From: Maricaulis sp965228215
Lineage (GTDB): Bacteria > Pseudomonadota > Alphaproteobacteria > Caulobacterales > Maricaulaceae
Assembly: GCA_965228215.1 (NCBI GenBank)
Contig: OZ245800.1
Location: 1,178,001-1,242,000 of the forward strand
Direction: 5' to 3'
Length of the DNA: 64,000 nt
In this document: positions 41,353 through 50,934 of the stretch, one piece after another
How positions within the stretch are numbered: the first letter of the stretch is position 1
How the letters are laid out: each line of letters opens with the position of its first letter
Program-made: the position numbers and the translations under genes
The notes under the pieces: model-generated
What the model was told of the DNA's origin: nothing
Databases searched by the model: none
What the model saw: only the letters and a program-made list of their open reading frames with translations

Positions 41353-42987
41353 ATGTCTGACGGCCAATCAATTTCGTCGAACGGGGGACGGGCGACCTGG
41401 CTCCAGACCCTGACGGTCTATTTCACGCCGGTGATGCTCTCCATGCTGGTGCTGGGTTTTGCCAGCGGCCTGCCCCTCTACATGGTGTTCCAGAAACTGT
41501 CCTACTGGCTGCGGGATGCCGGTATCGACCGGTCCACCATCGGATTCTTCTACTTCGTGACACTCGCCTATTCGTTCAAATTCCTTTGGGCGCCGGTTGT
41601 CGACCGCGTGAAGATACCTGTCTTGCACGACATGCTGGGCGCGCGGCGGTCCTGGATCGTAACGGCGATCGGCGGCACCGTGATCGCGCTCGTGATCATC
41701 GCGTTGTCCGACCCGAGCGGCGCCAGCTATCGCCGCGCCGATGATGGTTCGCGGCAGGCGGGGATCAGCGCGGGCGAATACTCAATTCTCATGGATTCGC
41801 TTGATGCGGCACAGTGGCCGGAAGAGGAAGATCCGCGCGTTGAAGCAGTTGAAGCCGACCTGCTTCGCGCGGAGCCCGTTCGCGAGATCGCGGAAAATGG
41901 CGAGGAAACCGTCTGGTTGCCAGTCGATGATTACCGCCGCCTGCTGGATCTGCTTCGGGCCGACGAGCACTTCGATTCGATGAAGGAGTTCAGGCCATTA
42001 TCTGCGCTTCTGCCCATCGTCATCGCGGCGATGTTGCTTGCCTATTCCGGCGCGACCCTCGATGTCGGCATCGATGCCTGGCGCATCGAATCCGCGCCAA
42101 ACGACATGCAGGCGAACATGGCTGCGGCGTATTCCTTCGGCTATCGCATCGCCTACCTGACCTCGGCGCTTGGACTGGCCATATCGGAATGGGGTGACTG
42201 GAGTATCTCCTTCCTCGCCATGGCAACGGCGATGGGCATTTCCGCCGTGCTGGTCTTCTTCATGAAGGAACCGGTGGCCGGCGCCGGAAAGCGCGAGCTG
42301 GAGGGCAGTAATTTCGGTATCAAGGTGGTGCGGGCGGTCTGGGAGCCATTCAAGGCCTTCTTCGAGCGCCTCGGCTGGTGGATTATCCCGGTCATCGCCC
42401 TGATTTCGCTCTACCGGATCAGTGATTTCACCATGGGGGTGATGGCGTCTCCCCTGTATTCGGATCTCGATTTCGACCGCGCTGTCGTCGGCGGAATCCA
42501 AGGCGGGCCCGGCCTGGCGGCGACGATGTTCGGCCTCTTCCTTGGCGGCGTGTTCGCCTATCGCATCGGGTTGATGAAATCGCTGGTGATCGGCCTGGTC
42601 ATCACGCTGGTGACCAATGGTGCCTACGCATGGTTGGCGGCTACCGCCGGGCCGGAGGATGTCTGGAAACTGTCTATCGCGATCGTCGGCGACAATCTGG
42701 CCGGCGGCTTCGTCACGACCGTCTTCATAGCCTATCTGTCCAGCCTTGTAGATCCGGCAAATGCGGCCACCCAGTATGCCTGGGTCAGCTCATTCTACGC
42801 CCTGTTTGCGAAATTCCTGTCGGGCTTCTCGGGCGTCCTCGCTGATGCGGTCGGCTGGGTAATGTTCTTCGTGCTCACTGCAGGCTGGACGATACCGGCC
42901 GGGATCGTGCTGTTCATCGTCGCGACCTATGGACCACCCGGTGCGCGCGGCAAGATGACGTTTGCCGAACGTGAAACTGCGGACTGA
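41353..42987 (+). CDS. ampG: AmpG-like muropeptide permease with long inserted loop
   Basis: A 544-residue major-facilitator protein with the AmpG pattern: FASGLPLYMVFQKLSYWLRDAGI, 'KFLWAPVVDRV', ATLDVGIDAWRIE and GNLAGGFVTTVFIAYL-type segments. AmpG imports anhydro-muropeptides for recycling. An extra hydrophilic stretch of about 95 residues (about 120-216), rich in Glu/Asp/Arg, lies between the third and fourth membrane segments, making this longer than E. coli AmpG (491). I start at 41353 after GAGGAG. Transcribed after the kinase, 26 bases apart. Confidence 0.83.
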   Translation: MSDGQSISSNGGRATWLQTLTVYFTPVMLSMLVLGFASGLPLYMVFQKLSYWLRDAGIDRSTIGFFYFVTLAYSFKFLWAPVVDRVKIPVLHDMLGARRSWIVTAIGGTVIALVIIALSDPSGASYRRADDGSRQAGISAGEYSILMDSLDAAQWPEEEDPRVEAVEADLLRAEPVREIAENGEETVWLPVDDYRRLLDLLRADEHFDSMKEFRPLSALLPIVIAAMLLAYSGATLDVGIDAWRIESAPNDMQANMAAAYSFGYRIAYLTSALGLAISEWGDWSISFLAMATAMGISAVLVFFMKEPVAGAGKRELEGSNFGIKVVRAVWEPFKAFFERLGWWIIPVIALISLYRISDFTMGVMASPLYSDLDFDRAVVGGIQGGPGLAATMFGLFLGGVFAYRIGLMKSLVIGLVITLVTNGAYAWLAATAGPEDVWKLSIAIVGDNLAGGFVTTVFIAYLSSLVDPANAATQYAWVSSFYALFAKFLSGFSGVLADAVGWVMFFVLTAGWTIPAGIVLFIVATYGPPGARGKMTFAERETAD

Positions 42988-43016
42988 GCAATCCGGTCCG
43001 AAGAAAAAGCGGCGTC

Positions 43017-45296
43017 CTAGCTCGCCGCCTCGACTTCGTGATGTTCCGGATCATAGGCAGCCAGTGCGGCCAGGGTGGTGATGTCGCTCACCGATGAGCC
43101 CAGGCGCGCGATCTGTACCGAGGATTCCAGGCCCAGCAAGATCGGCCCGATCGCCGTAGCACCGCCAGCGACACGCAGCAGCTTGGTTGCGATCGAGGCC
43201 GAGTGGATAGCCGGCATGATCAGAATGTTCGCCGGGCCCTTCAGGCGCGAGAACGGGTAGAGGAAGCGGTGTGACGGGTCGAGCGCGACGTCGACATTCA
43301 TCTCGCCCTCGTATTCGAAATCGACCTTGCGCTCGTCGAGGATCTGCACGGCGCGCTGGAGCTTGTCGGAGCGCTGGCCCGACGGATTGCCGAAATTCGA
43401 ATAGGACAGAAAGGCGACACGCGGCGTGAATCCGAAACCGCGGGCGGCCTCGGCGGCCTCCACGGCGATATCGGCCAGGGCCTCGCTGTCGGGAAATTCC
43501 GTGACATTGGTGTCGGCGATGAAGAGCGTGCGGTGATTGGCGAGCGCAATCGACATGCCCATCACGCGCTGGCCCTCGGCCGGATCCAGCACCAGCTGCA
43601 CATCCCGCAGCGCGGCGTCATAGGAGCGAGTCGTACCCGTCACCATGCCGTCCGCATCGCCCAGTTTGACCATGCAGGCCGAGAAGACATTGCGGTCATT
43701 GTTGACGAGGCGCTGCACATCCCGGCGCAGATAGCCGCGGCGCTGCAGGCGCTCGTAGAGGAAATCCGAATAGTCGGCATTGCGCTCGGAGAGGCGCGCA
43801 TTGACGATCTCGATCGCGTCCTCCGGCACGCCGACGAGGCGCATGTTTGCCTTGGTGATTTCCTCGCGGCCCACGAGGATCGCCTTGCCCAATTCCTGGT
43901 TCTGGAAGGCATAGGCGGCCCGGATGACGGACGGCTCTTCGCCTTCCGCGAAGACGATGCGGCGGCCATGTCCCATCACCGCGCCCTGGATGCGTTGCAG
44001 CAGGGCTGCGGTCGGGTCGAGGCGCCGCGCCAGCGAGGCGCGATAGGCCATCATGTCCGGAATGGGCTTGCGCGCGACACCCGTATCCATCGCGGCCTGC
44101 GCCACATAGGGCGGCACATAGGAAATCAGGCGCGGATCAAACGGCGACGGGATGATGTAGTCCTTGCCGAAGCTCGGCCGGGCACCGTGATAGGCCGCGG
44201 CGACTTCATCCGGCACATCTTCCTTGGCCAGGGCAGCCAGGGCCTGGGCCGCGGCAATCTTCATTTCCTCATTGATCGTTCGGGCGCGCACATCGAGGGC
44301 GCCGCGGAAGATGTACGGGAAGCCGAGCACATTGTTGACCTGGTTGGGATAGTCCGACCGGCCCGTGGCCACGATGGCGTCCGGGCGCACGGCACGGGCA
44401 TCTTCGGGGGTGATTTCCGGATCCGGATTGGCCATGGCGAAGATGATCGGATCATCGGCCATGGTCTTCACCATATCCTGGGTCAGGGCGCCGGCGACCG
44501 AGAGGCCGAGGAAACAATCAGCCCCGTCGACGGCTTCGGCCAGCGAGCGCTTGTCGGTCTGGACCGCGTGGGCGGCCTTCCACTGGTTGAGATTGTCCCG
44601 CTCGGTATGGATCACGCCGCGGGAATCGCACAGCAGCGCGTTCTCAGCGCGCACGCCCATGCCCTTGATCAGTTCGAGCACGGCAATACCGGCGGCACCG
44701 GCGCCGTTGACCACGACCTTGAGGTCTTCGATGCGGCGATTGGTGAGCTGGCAGGCATTGATGATGCCGGCGGCGGAGATGATCGCCGTGCCATGCTGGT
44801 CGTCATGGAACACGGGCACGTCGAGAAGTTCGCGCAGGCGCTGTTCGATGATGAAGCTTTCCGGCGCCTTGATGTCTTCCAGATTGATGCCGCCGAACGT
44901 GTTGCCGAAACGCTTGACGCATTCGATGAAGGCATCCGCGTCTTCTTCCTCAACTTCGATGTCGATGGCATCGATATCGGAGAAGCGCTTGAACAGAACG
45001 GCCTTGCCTTCCATCACCGGCTTCGATGCCATGGCGCCGAGATTGCCGAGACCGAGGATGGCCGTACCGTTGGAAATGACGGCGACCATATTGCCCTTCG
45101 ACGTGTAGTCGTAGACCGCGTCCGGATCCTCGGCGATCGCCTTAACCGGCACGGCAACGCCCGGGGAATAGGCGAGAGAGAGGTCGCGCTGGGTCGCCAT
45201 CGGCTTGGTCGGCGAGAGGGCAAGCTTGCCCGGCGTGGGTTCGCGGTGGAAGGCGAGGGCTTCTTCATCCTCGACCGGGCTGGTTCTGTCGCTCAT
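43017..45296 (-). CDS. maeB: NADP-dependent malic enzyme with phosphotransacetylase-like domain
   Basis: A 759-residue protein, the same length as E. coli MaeB. The malic enzyme half (about 1-430) has LAYSPGVAVPVKAIAE, DIEVEEEDADAFIE..., FHDDQHGTAI and the nucleotide-binding VVVNGAGAAGIAVLEL; the C-terminal half (about 440-759) is phosphotransacetylase-like and regulatory. It makes pyruvate and NADPH from malate. Start at 45296 (MSDRTSPVE). Divergent from mutS with a 100-base gap. Confidence 0.95.
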   Translation of the reverse strand: MSDRTSPVEDEEALAFHREPTPGKLALSPTKPMATQRDLSLAYSPGVAVPVKAIAEDPDAVYDYTSKGNMVAVISNGTAILGLGNLGAMASKPVMEGKAVLFKRFSDIDAIDIEVEEEDADAFIECVKRFGNTFGGINLEDIKAPESFIIEQRLRELLDVPVFHDDQHGTAIISAAGIINACQLTNRRIEDLKVVVNGAGAAGIAVLELIKGMGVRAENALLCDSRGVIHTERDNLNQWKAAHAVQTDKRSLAEAVDGADCFLGLSVAGALTQDMVKTMADDPIIFAMANPDPEITPEDARAVRPDAIVATGRSDYPNQVNNVLGFPYIFRGALDVRARTINEEMKIAAAQALAALAKEDVPDEVAAAYHGARPSFGKDYIIPSPFDPRLISYVPPYVAQAAMDTGVARKPIPDMMAYRASLARRLDPTAALLQRIQGAVMGHGRRIVFAEGEEPSVIRAAYAFQNQELGKAILVGREEITKANMRLVGVPEDAIEIVNARLSERNADYSDFLYERLQRRGYLRRDVQRLVNNDRNVFSACMVKLGDADGMVTGTTRSYDAALRDVQLVLDPAEGQRVMGMSIALANHRTLFIADTNVTEFPDSEALADIAVEAAEAARGFGFTPRVAFLSYSNFGNPSGQRSDKLQRAVQILDERKVDFEYEGEMNVDVALDPSHRFLYPFSRLKGPANILIMPAIHSASIATKLLRVAGGATAIGPILLGLESSVQIARLGSSVSDITTLAALAAYDPEHHEVEAAS

Positions 45297-45396
45297 CGAT
45301 GCGCGTCCTCGTGCGGGTGGATTTCCCCTGTGAAGTAGCGCTCTAGCCGCTTCGCACCCTTGCGCGCAAGGTGAATTCTCGCCAGTTTCGGCGCCG

Positions 45397-48090
45397 ATGA
45401 ATGCGCACGCCACGATACCGGTCCCCATGGATCGCGATTTTCCTTCCGCGGAAGGCGCGACACCGATGATGGTCCAATACTTGGCGCTGCGGGCCCAGGC
45501 GCCGGGTGATGCCCTGCTGTTTTATCGCATGGGCGATTTCTACGAACTCTTCTTCGACGATGCTGTCCGAGCGGCGGCCGCGCTCGATATCGCGCTGACC
45601 AAGCGCGGCGAGCATGCGGGTCAGCCCATCCCGATGTGCGGCGTGCCTGCAGCCACCGCCGAGGCCTATCTGGCGCGCCTGATCAAGGCCGGGTTCAAGG
45701 TCGCGGTCGGTGAGCAGACCGAAGACCCCAAGGCGGCCAAGGCGCGCGGCGGATCCAAGGCCGTGGTACGGCGGGAAATCACCCGCGTCGTGACACCGGG
45801 AACGCTTACGGAAGAGGCCCTGCTGGACCCGCGTTCCGCTAATCGTATCGCGGCCCTGGCGCGCACACCGGCCGGCGAGGCGGCGATTGCCTGGGCGGAA
45901 GTGTCGACCGGGGAATTCGCTGTCAGCGCGGTTCAGGGCGCCAATGTCGCGGCGGAAATTGCGGCGATGGCTCCGGCGGAATTGCTGGTCGAGGAAAGCC
46001 GTTTTGCCGATGCTGCCGGGATCGCACCGCGCAGCACGATCACACCCCTGCCGCGTGCCAAGTTCGATGCTGCGTCTGCCGAGCGTCAGCTGAAAGACCA
46101 GTTCGGGGTCAAGGATCTGGAAGCCTTCGGCGATTTCTCCCGCGCCGAACATGCAGCGCTGGGGGCCTTGCTGGATTATCTCGCCCTGTCGCAGGCCGGC
46201 GCCTCGGCCAAGCTCTCTCCGCCGCGCCAGGTCACCGAGGGCCAGGTCCTGGCGGTGGATCCGGCGACCCGGGCGAGTCTCGAGATCGACCGGACCCTGG
46301 CGGGTGCCCGCAAGGGGTCGCTGCTGGATGCGATCGACCGCACGGTCACCGCGCCCGGCGCGCGTTGTCTGGCCGAGCGCCTTGCCCGTCCGCTGACCGA
46401 TGCACCCCGTATCGAGGCGCGGCTGGACGCCATCAGTTTCTTCGAGGCCAATACCGCGCTGCGCCAGGATGTCCGGGACCGGCTGAAGGCCGCCGGCGAT
46501 TCCGAGCGCGCCCTGACCCGGCTTCTGGTCGGACGCGGCGGTCCGCGTGATCTCAAGGCGCTGAGCGCGGCTCTCCAGGAAGGCGAAGCTCTCGCCGGTC
46601 TCGTGCATGCCCAGCCCATCGACGCACCGCCGACGGAAATAGCAACCGGGCTGGACGCGCTCTCCCTGGCCGACAAGACGGAGCTGGCGGTTCTGCTCGC
46701 CGATCTCGAACAGGCGATCAGCGATGAACCGCCGCTGATGGCGCGCGATGGCGGTTTCGTCGCCGAGGGCTGGATGTCGGAGCTGGACGAGGCCCGCAAG
46801 CTGCGGGATGAGAGCCGTCGCGTCGTTGCGGGTCTGCAGCAGACCTATGCCGAGGATACCGGCGTTTCCTCGCTGAAGATCAAGCACAACAATGTGCTGG
46901 GCTATTTCGTCGAGGTCACGGCCAAGAATGCCGACGGGCTGATGGAGTCAGAACGTTTCATCCACCGCCAGACCATGGCCAATGCTGTCCGGTTCACGAC
47001 GACCGAGCTGGCAGAGCTGGAAGCGAAAATCGCCGGTGCCGGCGAACGGGCGCTGGCGATGGAGCTGGATGTGTTCGAGGCGCTGAGAACGCGCGTCGAC
47101 GCCTGTGCACAGACCATTCGCGACGCGGCCCGGGCGCTGGCCGAATTCGACGTGGCATCTGCCCTGGCGCAATGGTCGGTCGAGACGAATGCCTGCCGGC
47201 CAAAGATCGAGACCGGTACGGTGTTCGAGATCGAGGGCGGGCGCCACCCGGTGGTCGAGCGCGCGCTGGAACGCTCCGGCGAGGGCCGGTTCACGCCCAA
47301 TGCCTGCTCGTTGGACGGTGCGGGTGAAGCCGCGCCCCGGCTGATGCTGGTGACCGGCCCGAACATGGCGGGTAAGTCCACCTATCTGCGCCAGAATGCA
47401 CTGATCCTGATGCTGGCGCAGTCGGGCTGTTTCGTTCCGGCCGAGACCGCACGGATCGGCCTGGCGGACCGCCTCTACTCGCGCGTCGGTGCGGCGGACG
47501 ACCTTGCCCGCGGCCGCTCGACCTTCATGGCGGAAATGATCGAGACCGCCGCCATTCTCAACCAGGCGACTGAGCGCAGTTTTGTCATTCTCGACGAGAT
47601 CGGGCGCGGCACAGCGACATTCGACGGCCTCTCGATTGCCTGGGCCGCAGCGGAACACCTGCACGGTGTGAATGCCTGCCGCGCCTTGTTTGCCACGCAT
47701 TATCACGAACTGACCCGGCTGGCCGAAGACCTTGAAGCGGCGGGCAATTGCTCGCTGAAGGCCAAGGAATGGAAGGGCGAGCTCGTCTTCCTGCACGAGG
47801 TGGGCCCGGGAGCGGCGGACCGGTCCTACGGTATCGAGGTCGCACGCCGGGCGGGACTGCCCGCGTCCGCGCTCGGCCGGGCACAGACCATTCTCGACCG
47901 GCTGGAAGCCGAGGGTGCGCCCGCGGCGGCGCTGGCGGATCTGCCCCTGTTCGCCGCCACTCCGGTACCTGTCGAATCGGGCCCGTCGGACGTGGAAAAT
48001 CGGCTCGCGGAGATCGATCCGGACAATCTTTCGCCGCGCGACGCACTGGACGTGCTCTACGCACTCAAATCTCTTGCCCGAGACGCGTGA
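45397..48090 (+). CDS. mutS: DNA mismatch repair protein MutS
   Basis: An 897-residue mismatch sensor. The mismatch-binding GDFYELF (Phe-x-Glu) motif is near the N terminus (residues 47-54), the core and clamp domains follow, and the ATPase has Walker A TGPNMAGKST, signature ARGRSTFMAEM, Walker B FVILDEIGRGTATFDG and the ATHYHEL motif. The C terminus (LSPRDALDVLYALKSL) matches the tetramerisation segment of MutS1 proteins. glnD follows 34 bases downstream. Confidence 0.97.
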   Translation: MNAHATIPVPMDRDFPSAEGATPMMVQYLALRAQAPGDALLFYRMGDFYELFFDDAVRAAAALDIALTKRGEHAGQPIPMCGVPAATAEAYLARLIKAGFKVAVGEQTEDPKAAKARGGSKAVVRREITRVVTPGTLTEEALLDPRSANRIAALARTPAGEAAIAWAEVSTGEFAVSAVQGANVAAEIAAMAPAELLVEESRFADAAGIAPRSTITPLPRAKFDAASAERQLKDQFGVKDLEAFGDFSRAEHAALGALLDYLALSQAGASAKLSPPRQVTEGQVLAVDPATRASLEIDRTLAGARKGSLLDAIDRTVTAPGARCLAERLARPLTDAPRIEARLDAISFFEANTALRQDVRDRLKAAGDSERALTRLLVGRGGPRDLKALSAALQEGEALAGLVHAQPIDAPPTEIATGLDALSLADKTELAVLLADLEQAISDEPPLMARDGGFVAEGWMSELDEARKLRDESRRVVAGLQQTYAEDTGVSSLKIKHNNVLGYFVEVTAKNADGLMESERFIHRQTMANAVRFTTTELAELEAKIAGAGERALAMELDVFEALRTRVDACAQTIRDAARALAEFDVASALAQWSVETNACRPKIETGTVFEIEGGRHPVVERALERSGEGRFTPNACSLDGAGEAAPRLMLVTGPNMAGKSTYLRQNALILMLAQSGCFVPAETARIGLADRLYSRVGAADDLARGRSTFMAEMIETAAILNQATERSFVILDEIGRGTATFDGLSIAWAAAEHLHGVNACRALFATHYHELTRLAEDLEAAGNCSLKAKEWKGELVFLHEVGPGAADRSYGIEVARRAGLPASALGRAQTILDRLEAEGAPAAALADLPLFAATPVPVESGPSDVENRLAEIDPDNLSPRDALDVLYALKSLARDA

Positions 48091-48124
48091 CGACCCCGGC
48101 GGACGCGTCTAGATTGGCCGGACG

Positions 48125-50932
48125 ATGAGCTTGTCCGTTTTGCCAGCCTCCCTGAACGCGTTGAAACTCCGCGCGCAACTCGCCTCTGCGGTATCGCAGC
48201 AGGGCTGGGCGGACTCGGCGTCGCGCTCGGCCGGCCTGGCGCATATCCGCAGTGCGATGGACACGTTCGGAGCCCATGCCCGTTCACGCCTGATCGGAGC
48301 TGAAGGCGGTGCCCTTGCGGCGAAAATCCTGGCCGATGGACTAGCGGCCTGTCTGCACGCCCTGTTCGATTCCATGGCGAGTGCCGACCCGGTCGGGTCC
48401 AAGGGTGTTGCCTTGTGTGCCCAGGGCGGTTTCGGAGCCAACGAACTGGCGCCGAAATCCGATGTGGATCTCCTTCTGGTCAAGCCGGATGACGGTGATG
48501 AGGCCACGGATCAATTCCTGCAGAACTTCCTCTATGCGTTGTGGGATCTGAAGATCGATGTCGGCGGTGGCGCCTGCCGGACGATCACCGAGACACTGGA
48601 TCTGGCCCGGGCCGACGCGTCGGAACGTACGGCACTGCTGAGTCTCAAGCATATCGCCGGGGAACCGCTGGCCTCGGCCGAGCTGGAACAGCGCTTCCGC
48701 GAGGAAGTCGTCGCCGGGGACGAGGCGGCCTTCGTGGAGGCCAAGCTCAAGGAACGCGATTCCCGGATCGAGAAGGCCGGCCGCTCGCGCTACACCGTCG
48801 AGCCCAATCTCAAGGCCGGCAAGGGCGGCCTGCGAGATCTGCAATTGATGCGCTGGCTGGCGCAATTCCTCTACGGAGCCGATGCGTTCGAGCGCTGGGT
48901 GGGCGACCGGCTGCTCTCGGTCGAGGATGTCGCCCGCTATATCGCTGCGGATGATTTCCTCTGGACGGTGCGCTTTCACCTGCACGATCTCACCGGCAGC
49001 AAGGATGAGCGCCTGACCTTCGACGTCCAGCCGGAACTGGCTGAACGCATGGGGTTCGAGGATGGTGAGGAGGAAAGCGCGGTCGAGCGTTTCATGCGCG
49101 AATATTTCCGCACCGCGATGCATGTGGGTGCGCTGACCCGCCTGGTCTGCGCCAAGCTGGAGGCCGATGCATTGAAATCCCGACCGACCGGTATCGCGCG
49201 CTTCCTGCCGGGCCACCTGGCGTCCGGCAATCAAGACCTTGCCGAGTTTGTCGTGCGCGACGGCCGGCTGGATTTCGGCCAGTCCACCGATATCTCCGAC
49301 GATCCGGTGCGCCTGCTGCGCTATTTCCACATCGCCTCGTCAAATCGCCTCGACCTTCACCCCGAAGCCGTCGCCCGGATCGGGCGTACCCTGCATCATG
49401 TCGATGAGGCCTTCCGCAGCGACCCAAGGGCCGCGCGTGAATTCTTCGCTGTCCTGCTGGATGCACCGGCGCCGATGGCGGTGCTGCGCCTGATGACGGA
49501 GTCCGGCCTCCTGGGCCGATATATCCCGGAATTCGGGGATGTGGTCGCCCGCACGCAGTTCAACATGTATCACCGCTACACGGTGGATGAGCATACGCTG
49601 CATGCGATCGGTCTTCTGCGGGAGATCGAGCAAGGCCTGCATGTCGAGGACCACCCGCTGTCCACCCGGATCGCGCCCCTGATCAAGAACCGCCGGGCGT
49701 TGCACCTGGCTGTCCTGCTGCATGACACCGGAAAGGGATCCGGTGATCAATGCATCGAGGGCGCAGCCCGGGCCAAGATCGTCTGCGACCGGCTGGGCCT
49801 GGATTCCGCCGAGAGCGGATTGGTGTCCTGGCTCGTGGCGAGCCATCTCCTGATGAGCGATACGGCTCAGCGTCGCGACATCAGCGATCCGCAGACGGTG
49901 GCGGATTTTGCCGCTCATGTCGGTACTGTCGAGCGATTGCGACTGCTCACGCTCTTGACCGTTGTCGACATCCGTTCAGTCGGCCCGGGGGTCTGGAACG
50001 GCTGGAAAGGGCAGCTGATACGCGAACTTTATGCGGCGACCGAGAATGCGCTGGAACGTGGTGGCGAGGCGTTCGAGGTTGCCCGGGATATCCTGCGTCA
50101 GGACACCGAGATTGCCAGATCGCGCATGCGTGACCGACTCGACCGCATCGATCCGGACTTTGCACGCTGGTGGACAAAGGAATTGTCCGACGCCTACTGG
50201 CCCCGTTTCGGCGATGAAGACCGGTTCCGGCATGCCGCCTTCGGCCGGCGGGTGAGAAGCGGCCAGACTACAGCCGAGGCCGCGATCCGCGTTGACCGTC
50301 GCCGCGCCGCCAGCGAGGTCATGATCTGGGCTCCGGACCGGGACCGCTTGTTTGCAGATCTCGCGGCCGCCTTTGCGGAAATGAGCGCGGACGTCGTCGG
50401 CGCCAGTATCGTGACGACGGAATCCGGCCAGGTTTTCGATGTGTTCTTCATCCAGGATACGTCGGGTGCACCCTACGGTCAGGACAATGCCTTCCAGCGC
50501 GATGAACTCGTCGCCTATCTGCGCGAGGTCGCGACGGGTGACATGTCGGTCAAGCGCCGACGCAGCATGCCGATGAAACAACGCGATGCGGCCTTCCAGG
50601 TCACACCTGCGGTGGATGTCTCGAACGAGTATTCCGGCAAGGCCACGGTCATCGAGGCGTCGGGCCGTGACCGTCCCGGCCTGCTGGCAGACCTCGCCGA
50701 CATCATCGCCGACAACGGGCTCACCCTCGTCTCGGCGCGTATCGACGGCTATGGCGAGCGGGCGACGGATGTGTTCTACGTGACCCGGGACGGCGCCAAG
50801 ATGGAGGACGACGAGACGATGGCGCGGGTGCGTGAAGGTCTCCTGTCCGTGCTTCGCGAGAGTGAGACCGTCCTTGACGAAAAGGCAGCCGAGCGCGGTA
50901 TCGCGCGGGCGAGAGCGAGCGAGTTGAGATAG
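48125..50932 (+). CDS. glnD: [Protein PII] uridylyltransferase / uridylyl-removing enzyme
   Basis: A 935-residue nitrogen sensor. The nucleotidyltransferase domain has GGFGANELAPKSDVDLLLV (usual GGYGRGE...SDIDLL; the Arg-Gly pair is Ala-Asn here while the metal-binding aspartates remain). A PII-uridylyltransferase linker, the HD domain with YTVDEHTLHAIGLL and HLAVLLHDTGKGSGDQ, and two C-terminal ACT domains (EVMIWAPDRDRLFADLA; TVIEASGRDRPGLLADLA) follow. It modifies PII proteins in response to glutamine. Overlap/spacing to murJ is two bases. Confidence 0.95.
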   Translation: MSLSVLPASLNALKLRAQLASAVSQQGWADSASRSAGLAHIRSAMDTFGAHARSRLIGAEGGALAAKILADGLAACLHALFDSMASADPVGSKGVALCAQGGFGANELAPKSDVDLLLVKPDDGDEATDQFLQNFLYALWDLKIDVGGGACRTITETLDLARADASERTALLSLKHIAGEPLASAELEQRFREEVVAGDEAAFVEAKLKERDSRIEKAGRSRYTVEPNLKAGKGGLRDLQLMRWLAQFLYGADAFERWVGDRLLSVEDVARYIAADDFLWTVRFHLHDLTGSKDERLTFDVQPELAERMGFEDGEEESAVERFMREYFRTAMHVGALTRLVCAKLEADALKSRPTGIARFLPGHLASGNQDLAEFVVRDGRLDFGQSTDISDDPVRLLRYFHIASSNRLDLHPEAVARIGRTLHHVDEAFRSDPRAAREFFAVLLDAPAPMAVLRLMTESGLLGRYIPEFGDVVARTQFNMYHRYTVDEHTLHAIGLLREIEQGLHVEDHPLSTRIAPLIKNRRALHLAVLLHDTGKGSGDQCIEGAARAKIVCDRLGLDSAESGLVSWLVASHLLMSDTAQRRDISDPQTVADFAAHVGTVERLRLLTLLTVVDIRSVGPGVWNGWKGQLIRELYAATENALERGGEAFEVARDILRQDTEIARSRMRDRLDRIDPDFARWWTKELSDAYWPRFGDEDRFRHAAFGRRVRSGQTTAEAAIRVDRRRAASEVMIWAPDRDRLFADLAAAFAEMSADVVGASIVTTESGQVFDVFFIQDTSGAPYGQDNAFQRDELVAYLREVATGDMSVKRRRSMPMKQRDAAFQVTPAVDVSNEYSGKATVIEASGRDRPGLLADLADIIADNGLTLVSARIDGYGERATDVFYVTRDGAKMEDDETMARVREGLLSVLRESETVLDEKAAERGIARARASELR

Positions 50933-50934
50933 GC

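Noticed and set aside
38585..41371. 928-codon open frame on the minus strand across comM, the kinase and beyond
   Set aside because: Antisense to two well-supported genes; no recognisable protein.
43533..45338. 601-codon open frame opposite maeB
   Set aside because: Shadow of maeB, His/Asp/Gly-rich without domains.
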